DNA of 64,000 nt, taken from the NCBI RefSeq assembly GCF_003086295.3, contig NC_092046.1:105317363-105381362 (forward strand). Reading direction: 5' to 3'. The position numbers and the translations under genes are program-made. Positions 54,036 to 64,000 of this stretch are shown here, in pieces. The first letter of the stretch is position 1. Every line of letters begins with the position of its first letter. Origin of the DNA: Arachis hypogaea (taxonomy: Eukaryota; Streptophyta; Magnoliopsida; Fabales; Fabaceae). The notes under the pieces are model-generated. The model had not been told where the DNA came from and searched no databases. It worked only from the letters and a program-made list of their open reading frames with translations.

Positions 54036-56343
54036 TGTTTATGCCTTAAAGTTTTACTAGCAATTTTCATTTGTTTCATTAGATTTCATGCACTTTCTTG
54101 TAAAATAAGTAAGTGATTGGAGTGGAATTTCATGTTTATCTTGACTCAATCAAACATCATTAATTTTATACAAAATCATGAGATTTATGCAAGAATTAGA
54201 TGATTATTATGAATGATGCAAAATCTTATGATTTTGGTGAGATTTTGATTGCATGTTTGGGTGATTTCAGGTGAAAAAATGAAGAGAAAGAGATGCAGTG
54301 TAGAGTAACGATGCGCTCAAATAGAGAATGCCACGCTCTCTATCGACGCGCACGCGTACAGGACGCTTACGCGTCGGGCAACGAATTTTGAAGACCCACG
54401 CGTACGCGTGCATGACGCGTACGCATGGAAGTGATTGGCGCTCATTTGCAAAGGGAGCGCTACGTTAATTAAGTGAGCGTTTTCGAGCAGATTTGAATTA
54501 GGAATTTAAAGTTTCACAACCGACGCGCACGCGTACATGATGCGCCACGTGTCGGTGGATCATCTGGGATGAAGCACGCTTACGCGTGGGTGGCGCGGAA
54601 GCTTGGAATCAAAATTTTGCTATCCACGCACACGCGCAGAGGACGCGCATGCGTGGGGAAGCGTTCATGGCGCCAACGTAGCGCACGTTAAATGAACGCT
54701 ATCAAAGACGCGCATGCATGAATGGGACACGCAAGCATGGTTGAGGCTGAAGTTGGCAGTGATGCGCACGTGTATGTGATGCGTACGCGTATGTGATGCA
54801 TACACGTCGATGGACAAAAACACAAAAGGACGCATGGGCATGAAGCATGCATACGCGTGATGAGTACTCAGCAAAGCAAGGATGCGCACGCGTCGGAGAC
54901 GCGTACGCGTTGGTGAATGAACGCTGCGCTCACTTTCAGAACGCTACGTTCCCCTGGAAGCTGCAACCAAGAACCCATCTCTGCGCGGGTATGTGACGCG
55001 TACGCGTCGATGGACAAAAACACAAAATGATGCATGGGCGTGAAGCATGCATACGCGTGATGAGTACTCAGCAAAGCAAGGACGCGCATGCGTCGGAGAC
55101 GCGTACACGTGGGTGAATGAAAGCTGCGCTCGCTTTCAGAATGCTATCTTCCCCTGGAAGCTGTACCCATCTATGATCCACTTCATCAAAGGCCAAAAAG
55201 CCCACTCCAAGTACTTGATGACTAAATTAGAAAGTGTATAAATAAGAGAAAATTTGATTTCAATAGGACCTTCTTATTTTTAGCTACTCTTTTACCTTGT
55301 TTTGAATTTATCTTTTTAGTTTTGTTTTAGGAATTCTGAGATCTGAGTTTTATTGGCTTTCTATTTTTCTTTCTGATCTTCATCTTCTACATTTTTCTTT
55401 TCTGTTTTGGTACTAGAGCAATGATGAACTAAACCCCAAATTTCATTAGGGGGAGGGGCTCTATTGTAATTTAAATGAATCAATGAAATTCTTCTTCTTC
55501 TAAATTCAATTTAGTAGCTATTGGATATCTTTTGTTTTGATTTAGAATTCTTCACTCCGGAAGGGGGTTGAATTCCATTGAATGCTTGTGTGAGCCTCAA
55601 AAGAGGAATCACTTGCATTAGAATTGGAGCTCTATCCTTCACTACTCTCTTGATCAACACTATTCGGGAGGATTTGAAATCTTGAGAGTTAGTGTGGCTT
55701 ATGGATGAGAGATATGCACTTAACCTATTCTCATGATAATTAGATCAAGGAATTGGCAAGATTGATTGTGATTAGAGATATTGGATTGCCAAGGAATTGG
55801 GATCCAATCAATTTCAATCCGCCAAAGATCTACCAAATGATTGAGAAAGGAGTTGAGCCCAATTTGATTCAGAAAGGATTACAATACCTCTAAATCCTGA
55901 TGAATCACTTTCTTTGAATTTTTCCAACTTAGATCTCTCTGATTTTTACTGCAATTTACACATTTTGTTTGATTACCCAGCACCCAAATCCCTTTATTAT
56001 TCATGCAATTTAAGTTTCCTGCCAATTTAGATTCTGCAATTTAAATTTTTTGCACTTTAAGATTCATTTATTTACCTTTCTTTCAATTTAAGTTTTAGCT
56101 CCTTTAATTTCTTGTTCTCTAAGTTTCTGCAATTTACTGCTTCTGCAATTTAAGATGCTGCCAATTTTACTTTCTGCACTTTAATTTCTTACAATTTATA
56201 TTCTGTTAATCAACTTTTACTCAAATCATCAACTGTTTTCTTAACTAAATTCATCACACAACTAAAATTGCTCAATCCATCAATCCCTGTGGGATCGGCC
56301 TCACTTGCCGGTGGGTTTGTGTGGAATCGATTTTCCCTCATCA
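54036..56343 (+). mobile_element. 3' LTR of I (about 2308 bp) with internal 200-bp duplication
   Basis: Matches the 5' LTR from AGTTTTACTAGC onward. It carries a tandem duplication with a period of exactly 200 bp (CGATGGACAAAAAC at 54808 and 55008) in the palindrome array. It also lacks about 35 bp just before the last 40 bases, which removes the LTR hairpin. Ends TTTTCCCTCATCA. Confidence 0.82.
54300..55135. repeat. ACGCGTACGCGT palindrome array, 3' LTR of I
   Basis: Same units as 43738-44342, lengthened by the 200-bp duplication. Confidence 0.85.
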
Positions 56344-57035
56344 GTTATCACATTCTACATGGGTTCAGAGTGAGTCTTTCATCGGACAATGATGAACCAC
56401 CAGCTTGATTATACATCTCTTAGATGGCTAATCCACGACTTCATTGGGGACTTCTCAAAACACCAGTTCAGCCGAGGTATGGAGATATTAGGGTCTCTGT
56501 GGTAGACGCTAGAACCCAAAGTCGCAGCATCCTTTGATCCAGAAGATCCAACCTTGTCTGTGGCGTTTTGAGTAGGATCACAAAAGAGAATGAACTGCAG
56601 GAGCTTCACTTTCAATCACACTGGATCCGCACTAACCCTGGGGTTCAGATCTGGAGGAGTGTTGGCGGCTGCTCAAACCAGCGTCAATCACATACAACCT
56701 GCCATAGAAGAAATCATTCACAATTGAAGAAGATAGTGATACCAGAGTTAATCCAGAAGGACAAAGCATCTCCAAGTCTTAACCACCTTCTTATCATAGT
56801 TTACAAGACTTCTGAGTTCTGATTAGCCTTTTACTTTATTTCCTTTTATGTAATTAAAAATAACATACCAACATCTCGTGCTCTTCTATCTGCCTGACTA
56901 AGATCTGCATGACAACCATAGCTTGCATCAAACCATAGTCCTCGTGAGATTGACCCTGACCCACTCAGGTATTACTTGGACGACCTAGTGCACTTGCTGG
57001 TTCAGTTGTACGAAGCGCGGGGATTTGTGCCACCA
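56344..57035 (+). mobile_element. 5' LTR of K, second part
   Basis: Starts GTTATCACATTCTACATGGG, like G at 40430, and ends GGGATTTGTGCCACCA. Hairpin CCTGA-CCCAC-TCAGG at 56955-56969. Confidence 0.82.
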
Positions 57036-57041
57036 AGTTTT

Positions 57042-57060
57042 TCCCACCATTGCCGGGGAT
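57042..57060 (+). other. Degenerate primer-binding site of K
   Basis: TTCCCACCATTGCCGGGGAT region; the last ten bases match tRNA-Asp perfectly, the first part is mutated. Confidence 0.65.
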
Positions 57061-58328
57061 TGTTCGAGTTTGGATAACTGACGGATTATCTTGTTCCTTA
57101 GATTTGGTATTGTCTTTAATTTTGTTAGCTTCTTTTATTTTCATCTTCTTTTTTTTCGAAAAAAATAAAAAACCTTCTCAAAAAATTTTTCTTCTTTTCT
57201 TTGTTTAATCTTTGTTTTTGGTTTGAATCTTTTGTTTTTGTTCTTGTTGAAATTTTTAAATTCTTTGAGTCTTTCTTTCTAAAAATTTTCAAAAATAGTT
57301 TCTTTTGTTTGAGTCTTATGTAAATCTTTAAGTTTGGTATCTTCTTGTGTCTTTTCTTTAAATTTTCAAAAAATTGTGTTTTAGATTTCAAAAATTTTAA
57401 GTTTAGTGTTTTTTGCATGTTCTTGTGCTCTTTGAATTCTTTGAGTTTTGTTCTTGGTGTTCTTCTTGATCTTCAAAGTGTTCTTGTTTTTCTTCTTGTT
57501 TTGATCTTAAAATTTTTAAGTTTGGTGTCTTTTGGGGTTTTTCCTTTCAATTTTCGAAAATTTAATGTCTTAGATCTAAAAATTTTAAGTTTGGTGTCTT
57601 TTTGTTGTTTTTCTCTTTCTTCGTTAAATTCAAAAATAAAAAAAATCTTTTCTATCTTTATTTTAATTAAAATTTTGAAAATTACAATAAAAATTTAGAT
57701 TTTAATTTCAAAATATTATCTTATCTTATCTTTGTTTTAAACTTTAAAATTCAAAAATCTTCATCCTATCTTGTTTCAAATTTAAATTTCAAAAATTTAA
57801 AATTTCAAAATTCAAAATTCAAAATTTAATTTTTAAATTTCAAATTTTAAATTTGGAATCTTTTTAATTTAAAACTTATATTTTCTTAACTTTCTTATTC
57901 TTATCTTTCTTAAGTAACCTATCTTATCTTTCCTCTCTTATCTTCTTTTAATTTTTAAAATTAAATCTTTTTCAAATCTTTTTAATTCTTATCATATCTT
58001 GTTGACTTTTTCAATTATTTTTAAATTTAAATCTTTTCTAATCTTCTATCTTATCTTATTTTCAATTTTTTTCTTAATTAGTTGCTTATTTTCTCTCTCT
58101 TCTTTTTCAAAACTTCCTAACTAATTCTTCTCTCTCCTAATTTTCAAAAATCCTTCCTCTATTTGTCTCTCTTCTATTTTCGAAATTCATTAATTAATTT
58201 TTAATTCTTTTTAATTTATTAAACTTTATTTTCTAATTACATAAATAAATAAAATAAAAACAAAAATACTTTAATTAAAATATACATCTTATTCCTTAAT
58301 TCTTCTTCTTCTCCTACCTTTCTTCATC
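57061..58328 (+). other. Untranslated leader of K
   Basis: Four copies of (AAATTTT)TAAGTTTGGTGTC at 57328-57600, followed by AT-rich TCTTATCTTTT repeats to 58290. No gene. Confidence 0.65.
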
Positions 58329-59600
58329 ATGAACCCAAATGGGAATGAAGAGTTCAAAAGAACTGTGGGATCTTATACAAACCCCACTGCTGACTTCTAT
58401 GGAGGGAGTATTAGCATACCTCATATTAGAGCAAGTAGCTTTGAACTAAACCCTCAACTCATTACTTTAGTGCAGTAAAACTGCTAGTATTCTGGACTTC
58501 CACAGGAAGAACGTACAGAGTTCCTGGAAGATTTCTTAAAAATTGCTGACACAGTACACCATGAGGGAGTAGACCAAGATGTCTACAGACTATTGCTCTT
58601 TTCTTTTGCTATAAAGGACCAAGCAAAGAGGTGGTTGGATAACCAGCCCAGATCTAGCTTGAAAACTTGGAAACAGTTAGTAGATAAGTTTTTGAATCAA
58701 TACTTCCCTCCAAGAAAGATGGCCCAGCTGAGACTGGACATCCAAGGCTTTAAACAAGGAGATAATGAATATCTTTATGATGCATGGGAAAGGTATAGGA
58801 GGATGCTAAGAAAATGTCCCACTGAAATATTTTCGGAATGGGTATAGTTAGACATCTTCTACTATGGACTTTTAGACATGGCTAGAATATCTTTGGACCA
58901 CTTTGCTGGTGGTTTCATACACATGAGGAAGACCATTGAAGAGGCTCAAGAGCTTATTGAGATAGTTACCACTAATCAACATCTGTATTTATTTACTGAG
59001 ACTTCTATGAAAGAAGAGGTTAAGGCGATATCTATTGAACCTAACCCTCCAGAACAGGATAGACTATTGACTCAGCAGCTGCACACCCTTGCCCAGCAAA
59101 TATTGGAACTGTAAGAGGCCTTGCGAGAAATTCAGGCTTCTAACAGGAATGTAGAAGCCTAGCTGAGTAAAACAAGGCAGCAGTTATCTAAGCAAATAAC
59201 AGAGGAATTCCAGGATATTCAACTGAGGAGTGAAAAATCCTTAAACACCCAACCTCAGTACAACAAGAAAGAAAAGCTAATAGAGGAACACCAGATTGAT
59301 GTCCAAGATGTCTCTGAGGGCATAGAATGCCCAAAGAGGAATGTCATTGGCGTTCAACGCCAAGAAGGGGAATCCATCCCTAGCGTTGAACGCCCAATTG
59401 GGGACACCAACAAGGGCGTTGAATGCCCAATAAGGGGCAGTGTCCCTGGCGTTGAATGCCAGGAAGGGGGCAGCAACAAGGGCGTTGAACGCCCAAGCAA
59501 GGGAGGCCAGTCGCATACTGATAACAACCCTCCTAAGCAAGCTAGTAACCCCCCTTCCAATACACATGACACCCAGCCTTCATTAACCAAGGTTGATGAG
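58329..59600 (+). pseudogene. gag: gag of K with palindrome-coded linker, broken
   Basis: ATG at 58329 opens MNPNGNEEFKRTVGSYTNP, the same type as E. Capsid hallmarks: WLDNQPRSS, FLNQYFPPRK, DIQGFKQGDNEYLYDAWERYRR. Five in-frame stops (58476, 58485, 58845, 59112, 59160), all plausible single changes. The linker at 59340-59500 is an array of GGCGTTNAACGCC units read as GVQRQ, GVECP, GVERP without a stop. Confidence 0.85.
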
Positions 59601-60235
59601 TATAAGGCTAAGATGCCATTTTATCAGAAACTCCATGAAGAAGAAAAAGATAAACAGTTTGCCCGTTTTGCGGATTATCTCAGAACATTAGAAATCAAGA
59701 TACCTTTTGTAGAGGCTCTTGAACAAATACTGTCTTATGCTAAGTTCATGAAGGACATCTTAAGTCATAAGAAGGATTGGAGAGAGACAAAAACAGTCTT
59801 CCTCACTGAAGAGTGCAGTGCAATCATTCAAACAGCTTGCCAGAGAAACTTAAAGATCCTGGAAGTTTTATAATACCATGCACTATAAGTAATGCTTGCA
59901 CAAGGACAGCTCTATGTGACCTTGGAGCAAGCATCAACCTGATACTTGCTTCATTAATAAAGAAGCTTTGCTTGACTGAGGAAGTCAAACCAACCCGCAT
60001 ATGCCTTCAACTTGCTGATGGTTCTATTAAGATACCATAAGGAGTAGTCGAAGACATGATAGTCAGGGTTGGACCCTTTGCTTTTCCCATTGACTTTGTG
60101 GTGTTGGACATAGAAGTGCACAAGAGTGCATCCCTGATTCTAGGGAGACCCTTCCTAGTTATAGGACGGACGTGAGAGTCAATGAGGAAAAGTTCGTACT
60201 GAATGCTGTAAAAGCCATGCAGCATCCAAACACCC
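59601..60235 (+). pseudogene. Aspartic protease of K, frameshifted and deleted
   Basis: RFADYLRTLEIKIPF, then after a frameshift near 59830 the active site ALCDLGASINLIL. TAA at 60038. After RPFLVIG about 30 bases are missing (near 60170). At about 60233 a further deletion joins KAMQHPN directly to the start of RT, removing the acidic spacer seen in A and E. Confidence 0.82.
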
Positions 60236-61701
60236 CATGAAGGAAGTAGTGCAGAAGGAAGTCACTAAGCTCTAGGAGGCTGGGATTATTTATCCCATTT
60301 CCGATAACCCCTGGGTGAGCCCTGTCCAAGATATTCCCAAGAAGGGAGGCATGACAGTGGTTTCTAATAAAAAGAATGAACTGATTCCTACAAGGACAGT
60401 TACAGGATGTTATATGTGCATTGACTATAGAAGGCTCAATAACACCACTAGGAAGGATCATTTTCCTTTACCATTTATTGACCAAATGCTAGAGAGACTA
60501 GTAGGGCATGCATTTTGTTGTTTCCTGGATGGATATTCCGGGTACAATCAAATAGTAGTGGATCCACAAGATCAAGAAAATACAGCATTCACATGCCCAT
60601 GTGGCGTGTTTGCCTGCAGGCGAATGCCCTTTGGCTTGTGCAATGCACCTGCCTCCTTTCAAATATGTATGTTATCTGTCTTCTCTGATATGGTAGAGAA
60701 GTTTCTTGAAGTGTTCATGGATGACTTCTCTGTCTTTGGAGACTCATTTGACTCCTGCCTTGATCATTTGGTCCTAGTTCTAAAAAGATGTCAAGAAACT
60801 AACCTAGTTCTAAACTGGAAAAAATGGCAATTCATGGTGACTGAAGGCATTGTTCTTGGGCATCGGATTTCAAGCAATGGAATAGAAGTAGATCAAGCTA
60901 AGGTGGAAGTGATTGAACGATTACCTCCACCTACTAATGTCAAGGCAATCAGAAGTTTCCTAGGACATGCAGGATTTTACAGGAGGTTCATAAAAGATTT
61001 TTCAAAATTGCAAAACCCTTGTATAATCTCATGGCTACTGATGTTCTATTTGTCTTTGACCAAGAATGTCTACATGCCTTTGAAATCCTGAAAGCCAAGC
61101 TTGTCACTGCTCCTATTATCTCTATACCCAACTATGACTTACCATTTGAACTAATGTGTGATGCCAGTGACCATGCCATTGGCGCAGTTCTGGGGTAGAG
61201 ATATGACAAGCTTCTGCATGTCATTTATTATGCTAGTCGTGTATTAAATGATGCACAGAAAAACTACACTACTACAGAAAAGGAGTTACTTGCAGTAGTT
61301 TATGCCATTGACAAGTTCATATTCTACCTAGTAGGATCTAAGGTCATTATCTATACAGACCATGCTGTTCTAAAGTATTTACTCACTAACCAGGATTCTA
61401 AGCCCAAACTTATAAGATGGGTATTACACTTGCAAGAGTTTAATATAGAAATTAGAGACAGAAAAGGGACAGAAAATCAAGTGGCTGACCACTTGTCTCG
61501 GATTGAGCCAGTGGCAGAGAATTCTCCTCCCCCACTGACATATCTGAAACTTTCCAAATGAGCAACTCTTTGCCATCCGGACAGTACCTTGGTTTGATGA
61601 CATTGCAAATTACAAGACTATAAGGTTCATTCCCAAAGGGCTTAACAGGTAGCAAGCCCGAAAACTCATGCATGATGCAAAATACTACTTGTGGGATGAG
61701 T
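60236..61701 (+). pseudogene. Reverse transcriptase and RNase H of K
   Basis: A 258-codon open stretch (60315-61091) contains CIDYRRLN, CFLDGYSGYNQI, MPFGLCNAPASFQ and VFMDDFSVFG. A frameshift near 61010 and a TAG near 61196 follow. RNase H shows [40 protein letters not shown] and [10 protein letters not shown]. The connecting part to integrase has more stops and is cut at the ATGAG target by LTR J. Confidence 0.85.
61697..61701. repeat. Target-site duplication of J, left copy (ATGAG)
   Basis: ATGAG before TGATGAGCGG; second copy at 63378-63382. Pol reads through when J is ignored. Confidence 0.88.
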
Positions 61702-63377
61702 GATGAGCGGATAATTTATACGCTTTTTGGCATTGTTTTTAGTATGTTTTTAGTATATTTTAGTTAATTTTTATTATGTTTTTATTAGTTTTTATTCAAA
61801 AATTACATTTCTGGATTTTACTATGAGTTTGTGTGTTTTTCTGTGATTTCAGGTATTTTCTGGCTGAAATTGAGGGACCTGAGCAAAAATATGATTCAGA
61901 GGATGAAAAAAGACTGCAGATGCTGTTGGATTCTGACCTCCCTGCACTCGAAATTTTGAAGTGGATTTTCTGGAGCTACAGAAGCCCAATTGGCACGGTC
62001 TCAATTGCGTTGGAAAGTAGACATTTTGGGCTTTCCAGCAATATATAATAGTCCATACTTTGCCTGCGATTTGATGGCCCAAACCGGCGTTCCAAGTAAG
62101 CACAAAAATCCTGGCGTCAAAACGCCAGAACTGGCATAAAAGCTGGAGTTAAACGCCCAAACTACCACAAAAGCTGGCGTTTAACTCCAAGAAAAGTCTC
62201 TACATATGAAAGCTTCAATGCTCAGTCCAAGCACACACCAAGTGGGCCCGGAAGTGTATTTTGCATCATTTACTCATTTCTGTAAACCCTAGGCTACTAG
62301 TTTTCTATAAATAGGACCTTTTGCTATTGTATTTTTAGACTTTTCATACTTTAAACCTTTGGAACTTGTATGTTCACGTTTGGGGGCTAGCCATTCGGCC
62401 ATGCCTAGACCTTTTGTTCTTATGTATTTTCAACGGTGGAGTTTCTACACACCATAGATTAAGGTATGGAGCTCTGCTGTTCCTCATGAATTAATGCAAA
62501 GTACCATTGTTTTTCTATTCAACTCAAGCCTATTTCTTCTCTAAAATATACAATCGTTCTTCAACTTGACGAATGTGATGATCCGTGACACTCATCATCA
62601 TTCTCACCTATGAACGCGTAACTGACAACCACTTCCGTTCTACTTACAATAGCTTGAGTGCGTATCTCTTAGCCTCCTAGTTCATGACGCATGGTTGCGT
62701 CGCCTGACAACCGAGCCTTCCATTCCGTGAGATAAGAGTCTTCGTGGTATAGGCTAGAATCAATTGGCAGCATTCTTGAGATCCGGAAAGTCTAAACCTT
62801 GTCTGTGGTATTCCGAGTAGGATATGGGAAGGGATGACTGTGATGAGCTTCAAACTCGCGAGTGTTGGGCGTAGTGACAGACGTAAAAGGATCAATGGAT
62901 CCTATTCCAACATGATCGAGAACCAACAGCTGATTAGCCATGCGGTGACAGCACATTTGGACCATTTTCACTGAGAGGGCGGGAGGTAGCCATTGACAAC
63001 GGTGAAACCCAACATAAGCTTTCCATGGAAAGGAGTATGAATGATTGGAAGAAGGCAATAGGAAAGCAGAGGTTCAGAAGGAACAAAGTATCTTCATACA
63101 CTTATCTGAAATTCTCACCAATGAATTACGTAAGTATCTCTATCCTATTTTATGTTTTATTCATCTTTTAATTATCAATTCTCCATAACCCAAGATAACC
63201 ATAGCTTGCTTCAAGCCGACAATCTCTGTGGGATTGAACCTTACTCACGTAAGGTTTATTACTTGGACGACCCAGTGCACTTGCTGGTTAGTTGTGCGGA
63301 GTTGTGATAAAGAGTTGAGATTACAATTGTGCGTACCAAGTTGCTGGCACCATTGATGATCACAATTTCGTACACTA
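61702..63377 (+). mobile_element. Solo LTR J (1676 bp)
   Basis: Starts TGATGAGCGGATAATTTATACGC and ends TTCGTACACTA, where CTA replaces the usual CCA. No internal region and perfect target copies, so a solo LTR of the A/B/C family. GGCGTTTAACTCC-type palindromes at 62110-62190. Confidence 0.9.
62306..62313 (+). promoter_or_regulatory. TATA box of LTR J
   Basis: TATAAATAGGACC, also present in L. Confidence 0.55.
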
Positions 63378-64000
63378 ATGAGCCACATCTCTTTAAGAGA
63401 TGCTCGGATGGAATAATTCGACGCTGTGTGTCTGAAGAAGAGGCACAGAGAATCCTATGGCATTGCCATGGCTCAAACTATGGAGGACACTTTGGAGGTG
63501 AGCTGACAGCCGCCAAGGCTTTCCAAAGTGGCTTCTACTGGGCCACTCTCTTTAAGGACTCTAGAGAGTTTGTCCATAACTGTGATAGTTGCCAAAGGGC
63601 TGGCAACCTCCCTCATGGTCACGGTATGCCTCAGCAAGGAATCCTAGAGATGAGTTGTTTGGCATATGGGGCATAGATTTCATGGGACCCTTCCCGCCTT
63701 CAAACTCAAACACCTACATCCTTGTGGCAGTAGATTATGTGTCTAAATGGGTTGAAGCAATAGCATCACCCTCTAATGACACCAGAGTAGTAATGAATTT
63801 CCTTCAAAAGAACATCTTCAACAGATTTGATGTCCTTAGGACACTAATTAGCAATGGAGGTACTCATTTCTGCAACAGACAGCTTGATTCTATCTTAAGC
63901 CGTTACAGAGTTTGCCATAAAGTAGCAACACTGTATCATCCCCAAAAAAAAGGGCAAGCTAAAGTCTCAAATAGAGAACTAAAGTGAATCCTAGAGAGGA
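63378..64000 (+). pseudogene. int: Integrase of K, catalytic residues lost, runs off the window
   Basis: Resumes with EPHLFKRCSDGIIRRC, zinc-binding WHCHGS...GGHFGG and NCDSCQRAG, then after a frameshift near 63650 [12 protein letters not shown]. The second catalytic aspartate is Asn (LISNGGTHF) and the catalytic glutamate is Lys ([10 protein letters not shown]), both single G-to-A changes. A TGA follows at 63985. The enzyme would be dead even without the frame breaks. Confidence 0.87.

Larger units (their letters stand above)
43459..56343 (+). mobile_element. Element I, degenerate Athila-like retrotransposon
   Basis: Two LTRs (43459-45590 and about 54036-56343) with gag, protease, RT, RNase H and integrase fragments between, inside LTR K. 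The right flank is GTTAT and the left flank GTTTAT, so the target duplication has either an extra T or a shifted boundary. A 12-bp inverted repeat (43442-43453 and 43473-43484) at the left junction makes the exact start uncertain by some 20 bases. No ORF2 is present. Pol is disrupted by L and M. Confidence 0.8.

Overview
This window looks like plant nuclear heterochromatin made entirely of nested LTR retrotransposons. I found no host gene. Most internal regions belong to the Ty3/gypsy Athila-like type. This rests on a primer-binding site matching the 3' end of tRNA-Asp (TGGCGCCGTTGCCGGGGAT), an aspartic protease with a DLGAS motif, reverse transcriptase with FMDD, RNase H then integrase in that order, and an extra ORF after integrase. 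The host is a dicot. My best guess is a legume such as peanut (Arachis), from recollection of similar LTR starts; a database search would settle it.

I use letters for the elements. G (+, 40430-42607) is the oldest remnant visible. E (-) sits in G's 5' LTR: E 5' LTR 38825-40429, leader and gag start 37207-38824, gag-pol 23546-26018. E is cut by D, a solo LTR (26019-37201, target duplication TTATC), and D is cut by C (-, 27918-36526, target duplication ACGCC/AGGCC). E's reverse transcriptase gene is cut by B (+, 2185-23545). B in turn carries A (-, 8026-20074, target duplication GTCAA) in its second ORF, and its 5' LTR is cut by LTR F (1-2184). To the right, K (+, from 42608) lies in G's gag. 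K's 5' LTR is split by I (+, 43459-56343), and K's pol carries solo LTR J (61702-63377, target duplication ATGAG). I's pol is disrupted by a truncated LTR L (49706-50963) and an LTR-like insert M (about 51518-52988).

A, E, I and K are degenerate autonomous-type elements with gag, protease, RT-RNase H and integrase. A keeps one uninterrupted 1032-codon ORF and its LTRs differ by roughly 1% by eye, so it is the youngest complete copy. B and C have gag and/or protease but no RT or integrase, so they must have moved in trans. They share LTR ends, primer site, second ORF and 3' region with A. C has also lost its capsid coding region, and part of its second ORF is replaced by 50 nt of a tRNA-Cys.

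The most unusual material is non-coding. Every family carries arrays of short palindromes, with a different core per family (GGCGTTNAACGCC, CCACGTTAAC, ACGCGTACGCGT, GGCGTGCCACGCC). In A, E and K such arrays lie inside gag-pol coding sequence. Three small hairpins recur at fixed places with paired substitutions: one inside the LTR before the primer site, one just after the gag/pol end, and one joined to a TAAGTTTGGTGT motif. The last occurs both before the second ORF and exactly at the 3' LTR boundary. These are the best candidates for an undescribed cis-acting RNA system of these elements.
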